Source of the DNA: Verrucomicrobiia bacterium
GTDB taxonomy: Bacteria; Verrucomicrobiota; Verrucomicrobiia; Limisphaerales; UBA11358
Length of the DNA stretch: 64,000 bases
Direction of reading: 5' to 3'
NCBI GenBank assembly: GCA_031290985.1
Contig: JARLJW010000094.1
Span: 66,368 to 130,367 of the forward strand
Numbering within the stretch: position 1 is the stretch's first letter; every line of letters starts with the position of its first letter. Under the pieces are notes generated by a model that did not search any database, was not told the DNA's origin, and saw nothing but the letters and a program-made list of their open reading frames with translations. This document shows, in pieces, positions 1 through 9,395 of this stretch. A program made the translations under genes and the position numbers.

Positions 1-233
1 TCCCGCACAACTAACACTCCCACCTTGGGACGGCTGGCATCGCAAACGGTCGCCTCAAGATCTACATCCCCGTTGATTTCTGGATTGGAGTTTAGCGTCT
101 GGGTCAGTTGGTGCAAATTGGTGATTGCTTGCGCCCTGGCTGTGACAGCGGAGACTATGCCCAGTGATATCAGCGCTAACGCCGCCACCCTCCGGAAATA
201 TTCCAGGAACCGGCTGTTTTTTTGCGCTGGCAT
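1..233 (-). CDS. N-terminus of a secreted/membrane sensor protein (partial, runs off window)
   Basis: An open minus-strand frame begins with ATG at 233 and continues past base 1. The translation starts MPAQKNSRFLEYFRRV, has a hydrophobic segment (VAALALISLGIVSAVTARA, about residues 17-35) that looks like a signal peptide or anchor, and continues with ITNLHQLTQTLNSNPEIN and then VDLEATVCDASRPKVGVLVV. This resembles the N-terminal periplasmic region of verrucomicrobial sensor histidine kinases, where a leader is followed by an OB-like 'vxlegvV...dparglLvvqD' segment. That assignment is inference from a short piece; the kinase core is outside the window. The gene is divergent from the GH115 gene, so it could be a regulator of this locus. 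Confidence 0.45.
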   Translation of the reverse strand, partial: MPAQKNSRFLEYFRRVAALALISLGIVSAVTARAQAITNLHQLTQTLNSNPEINGDVDLEATVCDASRPKVGVLVVR

Positions 234-629
234 GACGACAGTTTAGCGTGTCGGTTCTCCCTCCGGCAACAATTTCATATTGAGAGTTTTTGATGCCCCC
301 ACGGGCGATGGTGAAATGGTCTTTGGCTGGACCGAGGCCATTGTATGGCAATGGTTTCTTGCCTTGTATGATGTCAATCCACTGAAGCAAAGAAATCAAT
401 TCCCCGGCAATGTCATTTCCAAAGGCTCCCGATCCTGCTTCCGGACCAGGTTAAGAACCGTCGTTTTGAAACCCATACGACAATTGTCGTATGGCTAAAA
501 CCGGTCCCCGATTTATGCTGTCTTCTCCGCAAACCACTGGTCAAAGCATGCGTGCAAAAATGATTTTTTGGCTGCCTGTTGGACTCGACGTGCCCTAAAG
601 CTCAGAATAACAAAGCAAAGAAACTGAAA
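234..629. other. Divergent intergenic region upstream of GH115-A
   Basis: About 400 bp between the edge sensor gene (minus) and GH115-A (plus). Short open frames on both strands show no family resemblance and no leader. The only clear signal is the palindrome at 475-492, which lies 137 bp before the chosen GH115-A start, so the promoter of GH115-A is probably here. Confidence 0.6.
475..492. promoter_or_regulatory. Operator-like palindrome, site 1
   Basis: ATACGACAATTGTCGTAT is a perfect inverted repeat. The symmetry extends two more bases on each side (473-494, CC/GG), giving a 22-bp perfect palindrome. It belongs to a set of six sites in this window with 7-bp arms and a 4-bp centre, all in gene-free DNA upstream of xylan-related genes. 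It is the best-matching member of the set. The binding protein is not identified. Confidence 0.8.
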
Positions 630-3581
630 ATGAAAGCGTTCCTGAAAAGCACTTGGATGGCGGCGGCGCTTGCAGCTTCGACCTTTGCCGTAATGGCAGC
701 CATCCTGCCGGTGTGTGCTGCGCCGGGTCTCGGGCTGCAAACTGACGTCGTCCTTGACCAGCGGGCACCCGGCAGTTTTCCGCTGCTTGCTGCCAAACAG
801 CCCGCGCCGATTTATCTCGCTTCGTCGGACTGGCCGGGAGTATTGCGCGCGGGTGCTGATTTGCAGGCGGACATGGAACGCGTCACCGGCCTCAAACCAG
901 TGCTCATTACCAATGCGGCTCCGGCTGGGAAGTTCGCCGTCATCATCGGAACGCTGGGTAAAAGTCCGCTTGTTGATGGCTTGGTCAAAGCCGGAAAAGT
1001 CAACGCCAAGGCCATCTCCGGCAAATGGGAATCGTTCATCATCACCACGGTTGCCAATCCGCTGCCCGGCATGGATCAGGCGCTGGTCATCGCTGGCAGC
1101 GACAAGCGAGGGACAATTTACGGCATTTACGAAATTTCCAGCCAGATTGGCGTCTCGCCGTGGTATTGGTGGGCGGATGTGCCGTCGAAGCATCACGAAT
1201 ATCTTTTCATCCAGGCCGGGACTTATGTCCAAGGTCCGCCAGTGGTGAAATATCGCGGCATCTTCATCAACGATGAAGAGCCGGCTTTCGGCCCCTGGGC
1301 GCGGGAGAAGTTTGGCGGCATCAACGCGAAGATGTATTCGCATGTGTTTGAATTGCTGCTGCGCTTGCGCGCCAACTATCTCTGGCCCGCCATGTGGGGG
1401 AAGGCTTTCAATGAGGACGACCCCCTCAATCCCCGGACAGCGGATGAATATGGCATTGTCATGGGCACATCGCACCACGAACCGATGATCCGCGCCCAGC
1501 AGGAATGGACGAAATGGCATGATACATACGGCAACGGGCTCTGGGATTATTCCAAAAACGAGGCCGGATTGAAAAAGTTTTGGACCGACGGCATTGAACG
1601 GAACAAGCAGTATGAAAGCCTCGTCACCGTGGGCATGCGCGGGGATGGCGATGTGGCCATGCCGGACGCGGGCGGCTTGGCGACCAACAAGAAGCTGCTC
1701 GAGAAAATCATCGCCGACCAGCGCCAGATTCTGGCGGCACACATGAACCCGGATGTAACCAAGATTCCGCAGCTCTGGGCGCTCTTCACGGAGGTGCAAC
1801 AGTATTATGACGCCGGGTTAAAATTGCCGGACGATGTCACGCTGCTGTTCTGCGATGACAACGTCGGCGATCTTCGCCGTCTGCCCACGCCGGCGGAAAG
1901 GAAACGCAGCGGTGGTGCCGGGATTTATTTCCATATGGACATGCATGGCGGGCCTTTTTCGTATCAATGGCTCAACAGCAACCCGCTGCCGAAAGTCCAG
2001 GAACAAATGAATCTCGCCTACGAATACGGTGCCACGCGCATCTGGCTGGTAAATGTGGGCGACCTCAAGCCGCTCGAAATTCCCCTGGAATTTATCATCC
2101 GCATGGGCTGGAACCCCGCGGCGATGTCGAAGGATTTTGTGGCTGAATATCAACGCCGCTGGGCAGAGCGCGAGTTTGGTCCCGCACACGCGGATGAAAT
2201 TGCCAACCTCGTCGCCAAATATGCCAAATACAATGGCATTCGCAAACCGGATCTGCTCAATCCGACCGTTTTTAGCCTGGTCAATTATCGCGAGGCCGAG
2301 CTTTTTTCCCGTCAATGGAACGACCTCATGACCCGGGCGCAGCAATTGAGGGCCGTGCTGCCGGCGGAACAGCAGGACGCTTACTATGAGCTGGTCCTGC
2401 ATCCGACCCTGGCCTGTGGCAATCTCGTTGATCTCTTCATCGCGGCAGGCCGGAACGCCCTCTTCACCAAACAGGGCCGCGCCAGCGCCAATGCAGAAGC
2501 CGCGCGCGTGCGGGCTTTGTTCAAGAAGGATCAGGAACTCAGCGATTATTACAACAATGTCCTGGCCGGTGGTAAATGGCGACACATGATGGACCAACCC
2601 CATATCGGCTACACGAACTGGGCGCCGCCGAACCGGAACATCCTGCCCAGAGTCACCGAAATCACTCTCCCCGATACGGCCGACTTTGGGGTCACGGTGG
2701 ACGGCGCGACTTCGGCCTGGCCGGGCGGCAGTGGCGAACCCACCTTGCCCGCGTTTGATTCGCTGAATCCGCAGCGTTCGTATGTGGATGTCTTTGCACG
2801 CGGCAGCAAACCAATTGAATTTAAGACCGCCGCCGATCAACCTTGGATTCTTCTCACGGAAGACCAAGTGCCCGGAGCCGGCGATGACCGCCGCCTCTGG
2901 GTGGACATTGACTGGCGCAAGGCTCCCGTTGGCCAAACCCAGGGGGCCATCACCATCAGCGGCGGCACCAACGCCCCTGTGACTGTTAAACTGACCATCC
3001 ACAAGGCCACTGCCAGGCAGGAACGCGAGGCGCGGGGATGCTTCGGCGGATTGGTCGGGCCGATTTCCTTCCTCGCCGCCGATGCGACGGCGGTTATTCC
3101 CGCGGGCGAAGCGCGCTGGGAAAAACTGCCGGACTACGGACGCGTCTCCACGGCCATGGAAGTGTTCCCCGTGACCACCGACACCATTGCGCCGCCCAAC
3201 CCGGCGCCGCGCCTGGAGTATCCCGTCTACTTTGCCAAGGCGGGAACTTATGACGTGGATGTGATCACGAGCCCAACCTTGGACGTGATCCCCACGCGGG
3301 AATTGGCGCTCGCCATCTCCATGGACGAGCAGCCGGCACAGGTTGTGAAAGTCTTCACGCCAGCCACATTCAAGGATGAAGACAATCTGGGCCGGAAATT
3401 TGACGAAAATGTCCGCAACAACGCCCGGGTCTTGCACTTCCAGCAGACCGTCGGCACGCCCGGCAAGCACACGTTGAAAATTCACATGGTGGATCCAACC
3501 GTGGTGGTGGAGAAGATCGTCCTCCACGACGCGCCATTGCCAGCTTCTTATTTCGGCCCGCCTGAAGTTTCAATTCATTGA
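630..3581 (+). CDS. GH115 xylan alpha-1,2-glucuronidase (copy A), secreted
   Basis: Predicted to remove (4-O-methyl-)glucuronic acid side chains from glucuronoxylan. The start at 630 is preferred over the upstream ATG at 579 because it gives a clean signal peptide (MKAFLKSTWMAAALAAS..., cleavage near AAPG). The GH115 core is recognisable from GSDKRGTIYGIYEISSQIGV, WYWWADVPSKHHEY, KYRGIFINDEEPAFGPW, LRLRANYLWPAMWGKAFNED and GIVMGTSHHEPM. The last ~170 residues resemble the GH115 C-terminal beta domain (LEYPVYFAKAGTYDVDV...). The length, 983 residues, is normal for the family. It is a paralogue of 28842-31781 with the same block order. GH43 follows 4 bp after the stop, so the two are likely co-transcribed. 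Site 1 lies upstream. Catalytic residues were not assigned individually. Confidence 0.93.
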   Translation: MKAFLKSTWMAAALAASTFAVMAAILPVCAAPGLGLQTDVVLDQRAPGSFPLLAAKQPAPIYLASSDWPGVLRAGADLQADMERVTGLKPVLITNAAPAGKFAVIIGTLGKSPLVDGLVKAGKVNAKAISGKWESFIITTVANPLPGMDQALVIAGSDKRGTIYGIYEISSQIGVSPWYWWADVPSKHHEYLFIQAGTYVQGPPVVKYRGIFINDEEPAFGPWAREKFGGINAKMYSHVFELLLRLRANYLWPAMWGKAFNEDDPLNPRTADEYGIVMGTSHHEPMIRAQQEWTKWHDTYGNGLWDYSKNEAGLKKFWTDGIERNKQYESLVTVGMRGDGDVAMPDAGGLATNKKLLEKIIADQRQILAAHMNPDVTKIPQLWALFTEVQQYYDAGLKLPDDVTLLFCDDNVGDLRRLPTPAERKRSGGAGIYFHMDMHGGPFSYQWLNSNPLPKVQEQMNLAYEYGATRIWLVNVGDLKPLEIPLEFIIRMGWNPAAMSKDFVAEYQRRWAEREFGPAHADEIANLVAKYAKYNGIRKPDLLNPTVFSLVNYREAELFSRQWNDLMTRAQQLRAVLPAEQQDAYYELVLHPTLACGNLVDLFIAAGRNALFTKQGRASANAEAARVRALFKKDQELSDYYNNVLAGGKWRHMMDQPHIGYTNWAPPNRNILPRVTEITLPDTADFGVTVDGATSAWPGGSGEPTLPAFDSLNPQRSYVDVFARGSKPIEFKTAADQPWILLTEDQVPGAGDDRRLWVDIDWRKAPVGQTQGAITISGGTNAPVTVKLTIHKATARQEREARGCFGGLVGPISFLAADATAVIPAGEARWEKLPDYGRVSTAMEVFPVTTDTIAPPNPAPRLEYPVYFAKAGTYDVDVITSPTLDVIPTRELALAISMDEQPAQVVKVFTPATFKDEDNLGRKFDENVRNNARVLHFQQTVGTPGKHTLKIHMVDPTVVVEKIVLHDAPLPASYFGPPEVSIH

Positions 3582-3585
3582 AGGC

Positions 3586-5841
3586 ATGGTTGCGATCCAT
3601 CTTTTCCACAACTTTGAATTTATGCCCGACTTATCCAGACCCGCTAGCCTCGTTTCAATCAACAATGATTTAGCGGCTTCGCTGCGAGCGAAACGCCAGG
3701 TTTTGCGCCAGGTTTCCATCGTCGCCATCATCATCGCTGGCTTGTCCATGGACGCGGCCTGCTCGCCAATGAAGCGTGGGGCCGGTACGGGCGTTGCGAA
3801 GGCTGATCCGGTTACTACGGGATTGCCGCATGCCGCGACCAGCCACTGGACCGCTGACAATGGCAATGGCACTTATTCAAATCCGCTTTTCTACGGGGAG
3901 TTTGAAGACCCGGATGTGATTCGCGTGGGCGACGACTATTACCTCGCTGGCACCACCATGCACATGATGCCTTCGGTCGAAATCCTGCATTCCAAGGATT
4001 TGGTGAACTGGGAACTCGCCGGCTATTGCACCAACAAACTCGATCTTGGCCCGGCCTATCGCCTCGCAGACGGGAACATCTACGGTAACGGCATCTGGGC
4101 CCCATGCCTCCGCTTTGACAAAGGGATGTTCTACATCTTCTGCAACGTCAACCGGGCCGGTCTGCAGGTCTTCCGCTCCAAGTCCATTGACGGGCCTTGG
4201 GAGCGAAATCAGTTGCCCAACCGCCATGACCTGTCCGTCCTCTTCGATGACGACGGCAAGGTTTATATCATATCGGGTGGCGGCACCCCGTATCCGATCG
4301 AAGAATTGTCGCCGGACCTCCGATCCTTTGCCACCAATGCCCCCCGCCATCAACTGGTCGGCAAGATGGGTGAAGGCCATCATCTCTACAAGATCAAGGG
4401 CAAATACGTTGACATCTCCTGCCAGCCCGGCGGGGCCGTGGACGAATATGTCGCCGTGGCTGACACCCTGGACGGGCCTTGGTCAATTACCAAGATGGTC
4501 ACGGGTGAATCTATGGGTGAAACGGGTGCCACACCCGCAAAGGCCAACGCCGATGACCGCGGCCTGTGGATTCACCAAGGCGGCATGTGCGATACGCCCT
4601 CGGGTGAATGGTGGAGCATCATCATGTCCGACCACGGCAGCGCCGGCCGCATGGTCAACCTGGTGCCGATCACTTGGGACAATGGTTTTCCGGTCATCGG
4701 CCTGCCAGGCAATTTGCGCAAAGCCCCCAATACCTGGATCAAGCCCAACACCGGTTACACCCAGGAACCCAAGCCGGCCTATGTCTGGGACGACAATTTT
4801 GACAGCGGAAAATTGAATCCACACTGGCAGTGGAATCACGTTCCAGATGACACCAAGTGGTCGCTCACCGAACAGCCCGGCGTGCTGCGCCTGCATTCCT
4901 TGCCAGCGGCAAGCCTCTGGACCGCGCGGAACAGCATCTGCCAGCGGCCGCCTGGACCCGAGTCCATCATGACCGTAGAATTGGACACGACCGGTCTGGT
5001 CGCTGGCGACACTGCAGGCTTGGGGCTGATCAGCACTCCTTACGCCGGGCTGAGTGTGGTGAAAATCGCCGACGGCACGGCGTTACAGATGTTCCAAGGC
5101 TCTGGCGATGGCCGCCGTGGCGCGGCGGCGGCACCGGCCACTGCCCCCATCATCGCCTTGAGCAATCCTCCGGGCCATCTGTGGCTGCGCATGCATTGCA
5201 ATTTTGACACGGACCGGGTCGTTTTCAGTTGGAGCACAGATGGCAAAGTCTTCACGCCGGCGGGCAACCCGTTTACGCCGACATTCCAGTTGACGACTTT
5301 CCAAGGCATTCGTCCGGCACTGTTCAATTTCAACACCTCCGGCCAGGCCGGTGGTTATGCCGACTTTGATAACTATGTTGTGGAAGAGCCGCGGGCTCGC
5401 GGCATCGAACGGGAGATCCCCCTGGGCAAGACCATCACGCTCACCAGCGGCGCGGATGGCAGTTACCTGGCTGCCGATACGCAAAACAACGTCCTGGTCA
5501 ACCGGGCTGCGGATTCAGCGGTTGCAAATACACCCAATGTGCGCTTTCAAGTCCTTGACCTCGGCCAAGGGCGCGTCGCCTTGACGGCTGCCAATGGCCG
5601 GTTCGTGTCAGCCACTGAAGATGGCGTCACGTTGAAGGATCTGGCGGGCCGGACACCGAGCAATGCGGAATCTTTCCAGTGGATCAACTTGATGCGTGGC
5701 GACACCATGTTCATGGCGTTGACCAACCACCGCTACCTCACGACCACGCCGAATGAGCCGGGACCGGTCACTGCCACCGCCACCGGTCCAAGCCCGGCTC
5801 GCAAAAAAGGCGAATGTTTCAAGTGGAAAACGGTTGATTGA
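3586..5841 (+). CDS. GH43 beta-xylosidase/arabinofuranosidase with C-terminal beta-trefoil-like domain
   Basis: A five-bladed propeller glycosidase acting on xylose or arabinose linkages. Seen: GEFEDPDVIRVGDDYYLAGT with the catalytic Asp of the first blade, HSKDLVNWELAGYC, GIWAPCLRFDKGMFYIF, and GEGHHLYKIKGKY with the likely general-acid Glu. A beta-sandwich follows (VWDDNFDSGKLNPHWQWNH... to YADFDNYVVEEP). The last ~140 residues (TITLTSGADGSYLAAD..., GRFVSATEDGVTL, NHRYLTTTP) look like a fascin/ricin-type beta-trefoil that probably binds sugar. The hydrophobic leader (VSIVAIIIAGLSMDAACSP) lies about 45 residues in, so the true start may be the ATG at 3622 or a later alternative codon. The Cys suggests a lipoprotein. 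The start is 4 bp after GH115-A. Confidence 0.88.
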   Translation: MVAIHLFHNFEFMPDLSRPASLVSINNDLAASLRAKRQVLRQVSIVAIIIAGLSMDAACSPMKRGAGTGVAKADPVTTGLPHAATSHWTADNGNGTYSNPLFYGEFEDPDVIRVGDDYYLAGTTMHMMPSVEILHSKDLVNWELAGYCTNKLDLGPAYRLADGNIYGNGIWAPCLRFDKGMFYIFCNVNRAGLQVFRSKSIDGPWERNQLPNRHDLSVLFDDDGKVYIISGGGTPYPIEELSPDLRSFATNAPRHQLVGKMGEGHHLYKIKGKYVDISCQPGGAVDEYVAVADTLDGPWSITKMVTGESMGETGATPAKANADDRGLWIHQGGMCDTPSGEWWSIIMSDHGSAGRMVNLVPITWDNGFPVIGLPGNLRKAPNTWIKPNTGYTQEPKPAYVWDDNFDSGKLNPHWQWNHVPDDTKWSLTEQPGVLRLHSLPAASLWTARNSICQRPPGPESIMTVELDTTGLVAGDTAGLGLISTPYAGLSVVKIADGTALQMFQGSGDGRRGAAAAPATAPIIALSNPPGHLWLRMHCNFDTDRVVFSWSTDGKVFTPAGNPFTPTFQLTTFQGIRPALFNFNTSGQAGGYADFDNYVVEEPRARGIEREIPLGKTITLTSGADGSYLAADTQNNVLVNRAADSAVANTPNVRFQVLDLGQGRVALTAANGRFVSATEDGVTLKDLAGRTPSNAESFQWINLMRGDTMFMALTNHRYLTTTPNEPGPVTATATGPSPARKKGECFKWKTVD

Positions 5842-6257
5842 GAAGCAACCGATGCCATCCAAGCGCTGTCCAATCTGATCACCAACCAGTTGCAAAAACG
5901 CTCGCAATTATTATTCGCCTCGTTGGCTTATGCCGGCCCGGAGCACCGGGCGTTCGCCCAGAATGCTTTGGCATTGGCGGCGCGCCATTCCGATGAAATT
6001 TTTCTCGACGACCGTGTCTTCTTCGACCGCAAATCTGATTTGGCCGTCAAGGCCAAGGGATACAAAATCGGATGCAGTATCGCCTTGAAACCATGCGCGG
6101 GGGCACCAGAAACCTCATCGCCAGGGCCGCCAAAGCGGTCCCTCCATAGATTATCAAGATGGCCAACCGGTATGAAAAATACGCCAATGCGCTTCATGGA
6201 CAGCCTTAAGCCCGGCGGCAATCAAGGCGGTTGGGTTGGCCAAGGTGACCGGCCACT
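5842..6257. other. Gap between convergent GH43 and GH31; no recognisable gene
   Basis: A plus-strand frame open from the GH43 stop reads through EATDAIQALSNLITNQLQ and HSDEIFLDDRVFFDRKSD before losing coherence. Other frames show a short coherent patch (TMRGGTRNLIARAAKAVPP, then a stop). This looks like decayed coding sequence, but no family could be named. The stretch separates two convergent genes; no strong terminator hairpin was noticed. Confidence 0.4.
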
Positions 6258-8657
6258 TCATTTTGTGGATTTACCCATTGGCACAGTCACCGCCGTGCCA
6301 GTGTAATGCACCACCGCATCCGGCTTTTCAGTAACCGGAATTCCCGCACCATGGTTTTCTGAAACCCAGACGATATAAAACGTGCGCTCTTTCACCATGC
6401 CGGGGAATTCGCCGTTGCGTTTTCCAATTTCCAAAGCCTGTTTGGCTTCATTCCAAGAAATCAGCACCGTGGCGTGCTTTCCCTTTTCGTAATTGTAATT
6501 GTCGCCTTCATCTTCGTAGAGCGTGAACTTGCCGTCCGCGCCACGATAGATGCGAAGTTCGATGGGGTCAGCCGGCTTCTCGCTGGAATACTGGAGGAAC
6601 GGTCCCAGCGGGATAATCGAACCGGGCCGGACGAACAGCGGCACGATTTCGACTGGAGCGGCTGCCTCTACCCTCTGGCCGGCAGGGAAAGTTTCACCGG
6701 TCCAGAAGTCATACCAAGGGGCACCATCTGACGGGAGATAGACTGGCTGATTTGTGGCTTCGGCAGAGGTTACCGGCGTGATCATGATCGCCGGGCCGAA
6801 CAGATATTGATTGCCGATATTCAGCGCTTGCGGGTCTTTCGGAAAATCCATGACCAATGGACGCATGAACGCGCTCCCTTCGGCCGTCACTTGCCAAGCC
6901 GTCGAGTAGAGATACGGCATCAGGCGATAGCGCAAGTTCAGATAGGTTCGCATGATGTCCTGCGTCTTTCCGTCGAAGCGCCAGAATTCCTTGCCTGGTT
7001 TCTCGCCATAAGATCCATGCACGCGGAACATGGGGCAAAACGCGCTGAATTGGAACCAGCGTGCAAAAAATTCCTGATACCGCGGGTTGCCAGGATTGGC
7101 ATCGCCAGTTTCACGGCTGCCAAAGAACCCGCCAGTATCCGTGTTCCAATACGGGATGCCGGAGAGAGAGCAATTCAACCCGGCGGGAATTTGGTTTTTA
7201 AGAACTTGCCACGTCCCAGTAATGTCGCCCGACCAGGTAATGGCAGAATTGCGTTGCTGTCCCGCGTAAGCCGAACGGGTGAGAATAACCACACGTTTCT
7301 GATCAGTGGCGGCACGTTGTCCCTGATAAATGCCACCTGAGTGCATCAGGGGATATGCATTATAGACCTCGTAGCCCGGTCCCATGGGCGTTTGGTAATT
7401 GCGGAAGCCCATGCCGCCAATTTCTGGCTCGGGCGCATCCAGCCACCAACCGTCCACCCCCTTGGCGAAAATCTCGTCCCGCATCTGCTTCCAATAAGTC
7501 TGCCGACCGACGGCTGCAAACGGGTCATACCATTGCCCGTGTCCCGGCGGAAAGGCATACGACGTGACTTGCGGGAACATCCCGCCGACGGCGTTGAGCT
7601 CCTTGCTGTTGTCGCTGCCGAGATCAAATTTCGCCCAAACGGAGATGAGGGCGTGATAGTTCATCTCGTGCAATTCCTTGAACATCCCCACCGGGTCCGG
7701 GTAGCGTTTCGGATCGAAAAGATGCGAGCCCCAAGTGTTGGTGCCCGGCGGCCAGTATTGCCAGTCCTGAATGATCCCATCCACGGGAACTTTGAGTTCG
7801 CGCAACTTTTTCGCAATGCCAAGCAATTCATCCTGCGACGCATAACGTTCCTTGCACTGCCAGAAACCCAGCTCCCATTTCGGCATCAGGGGCGCATTGC
7901 CCGTTAAGTTACGGTAAGCTTTCAGAGCGGTGTCAATGGTTCCATCGCCGTAGCAGAAATAGTAGTCAATGGCCTTGCCCCATTCCGACGACCAGCGCAG
8001 AACTCTTGGTTTCGCATTCGTATCCCCCGCAGTGCGCGCGGAAACAGTCGTGACGGCAGGATCGTCCCAAAGGAGCATGTAGCCTTTGCTCGAAGTGATC
8101 ACCGGAATACCGACATTCATGTTCGCTTGGGCCAGCGTGACGCTGCCGCCGCTGGCGCTGTAATTCCAGGAACCTTGCTGATGTTGGCCCAGGCCGTAAA
8201 TGCCCTCATCTGCCGGCAAGTCAAACGACAGCGCGCAGGAGTTGCCCGTGATGCCACGTTGCGTCGCCGGCGCGATTTCACGGCCCTGAGCCGACTCCTG
8301 AAGCAACACGTGATCGGCCACATCGAGGAAACTCACGACACCGGTCTGCTTGTCTATTTTCACCCTGATATGCGTGGACATCAAAGTGAAAGCCCGGTCG
8401 TTTTCCCGCTGCCTCAATTTCACCTTTTTCGGGTTTGCAACAACCGTAAGACTTTTGTTCGTCGGCAGTTCGGCCGCATTCACATACGTGACGCGGACAA
8501 TATTGTCGGACCAGAACTGGACACGCAGTGTGCCGCCATCAACGGTGAATTCTGTCCCCTCGGACAGCTTCTTCGAAGTGGTAACTGAGGCTTCCGCCGC
8601 GGCAAGGAACAGGGTCAGGATTGCTGCGATCAATGTGAAGGATACGTTTTCTTTCAT
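6258..8657 (-). CDS. GH31 alpha-glycosidase (alpha-xylosidase-like), secreted
   Basis: The start is placed at 8657 (MKENVSFTLIAAILTLFLAA), which gives a signal peptide; the upstream in-frame ATG at 8723 does not. The order is N-terminal mutarotase-like beta domain, (beta/alpha)8 barrel, C-terminal beta domains (DUF5110-like). The nucleophile motif GVDGWWLDAPEPE places the nucleophile at about Asp407, and the acid/base is in WSGDITGTW. QDWQYWPPGTNTWG and RVHGSYGEKPGKEFW are typical of the GH31 xylosidase/glucosidase group. The length is about 799 residues. Removal of alpha-xylose from xyloglucan-type oligosaccharides is the usual role of close relatives; substrate here is inferred from context. 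It is directly downstream of a broken GH27. Confidence 0.9.
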   Translation of the reverse strand: MKENVSFTLIAAILTLFLAAAEASVTTSKKLSEGTEFTVDGGTLRVQFWSDNIVRVTYVNAAELPTNKSLTVVANPKKVKLRQRENDRAFTLMSTHIRVKIDKQTGVVSFLDVADHVLLQESAQGREIAPATQRGITGNSCALSFDLPADEGIYGLGQHQQGSWNYSASGGSVTLAQANMNVGIPVITSSKGYMLLWDDPAVTTVSARTAGDTNAKPRVLRWSSEWGKAIDYYFCYGDGTIDTALKAYRNLTGNAPLMPKWELGFWQCKERYASQDELLGIAKKLRELKVPVDGIIQDWQYWPPGTNTWGSHLFDPKRYPDPVGMFKELHEMNYHALISVWAKFDLGSDNSKELNAVGGMFPQVTSYAFPPGHGQWYDPFAAVGRQTYWKQMRDEIFAKGVDGWWLDAPEPEIGGMGFRNYQTPMGPGYEVYNAYPLMHSGGIYQGQRAATDQKRVVILTRSAYAGQQRNSAITWSGDITGTWQVLKNQIPAGLNCSLSGIPYWNTDTGGFFGSRETGDANPGNPRYQEFFARWFQFSAFCPMFRVHGSYGEKPGKEFWRFDGKTQDIMRTYLNLRYRLMPYLYSTAWQVTAEGSAFMRPLVMDFPKDPQALNIGNQYLFGPAIMITPVTSAEATNQPVYLPSDGAPWYDFWTGETFPAGQRVEAAAPVEIVPLFVRPGSIIPLGPFLQYSSEKPADPIELRIYRGADGKFTLYEDEGDNYNYEKGKHATVLISWNEAKQALEIGKRNGEFPGMVKERTFYIVWVSENHGAGIPVTEKPDAVVHYTGTAVTVPMGKSTK

Positions 8658-8737
8658 GGTAATTTTGGGATAACGGTTCGTAGGATTGGCGATAAACCTG
8701 TCACCGCCCGACAAAAGTAGCAAGCAATGCCCGGGAC

Positions 8738-9353
8738 ATGAATCTCGTCCACCAGCTTCTTCCTGTCAGGAAACTCTTTATTTGGCTGCCTGGCATCGAA
8801 TCCCCTCGCGCGCTTGCTCCGCCAGCCGTCTTCAATATTGACGCAGGTCCAGCCATGTTCGTTCAGGCCTTTTTCCACCATCGCCCGTGCCGGGTTGCAC
8901 ACCTTCTCCTGGCTCACTGCGTCGCCCCAGCAGTTCCAACTACTCCAGCCCGGCGGCGGCGTTAGCGCGCCTCTGTCACCCGCCCCGATGCGAAATTGTT
9001 TCTCCGCTTCGCCCGTGATGGGTTTTGCGCACAAAGTCACGTGTGCTCGCCGGGAGTTGCCAGTTGGCCCGTCATGCGGCTGGTGACGAAGTCAAGTGTG
9101 AGGGCCGCCGACAGCCCATCAACAGCGAAGGTCATCGGGCGTGTCCCGGTGGCCGCGATGGTGTAAAGAAATGCGAGCCCGGACGCCCCCTAAAGGTGCA
9201 TGGATCGTTGATGCCGGGCGCGACCGTCACGCGACGCGCAAGTGTCAGCGCATTCCCGGCTGGAGAAAGCAGCGCCTCCGGTAGCGTGGCAACCATCTCT
9301 GCCGCCGAACGACTGCGGGCGCAGATCAGCGGTGCTTTAATCGCGTGTCGCAT
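8738..9353 (-). pseudogene. Decayed GH27 alpha-galactosidase fragment
   Basis: Three successive frames on the minus strand spell the front of a known GH27 architecture (Ig-like module, then barrel). Frame one reads GINDPCTFRGRPGSHFF. A shift is then needed to read FTIAATGTRPMTFAVDGLSA and TSRMTGQLATPGEHT followed by a stop. Another shift gives TLCAKPITGEAEKQFRIGAG, LTPPPGWSSWNCWGDAVSQE, GWTCVNIEDGW and FPDRKKLVDEIH. Homology stops at about 8738, within the first ~100 residues of the barrel. The catalytic residues and the rest are missing. Two frameshifts, a stop and the 3' truncation make this a pseudogene. An intact but divergent GH27 exists at 52005-53363. Confidence 0.85.
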
Positions 9354-9395
9354 ATGTGGTGAACGTTTTCTATTTCCTTCTAATGACTGATGGTA

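Noticed and set aside
513-3527. Long antisense open frames (428 and 569 codons) opposite GH115-A
   Set aside because: They lie wholly antisense to a well-conserved GH115 gene, show no domain similarity or leader, and are explained by G/C-rich codon use.
7557-7570. CATACGACGTGAC resembling an operator half-site
   Set aside because: Inside the GH31 coding region with no matching second arm; expected by chance.
9025-9390. Plus-strand ORF opposite the GH27 remnant
   Set aside because: Antisense to a recognisable GH27/Ig-module fossil and without similarity of its own.
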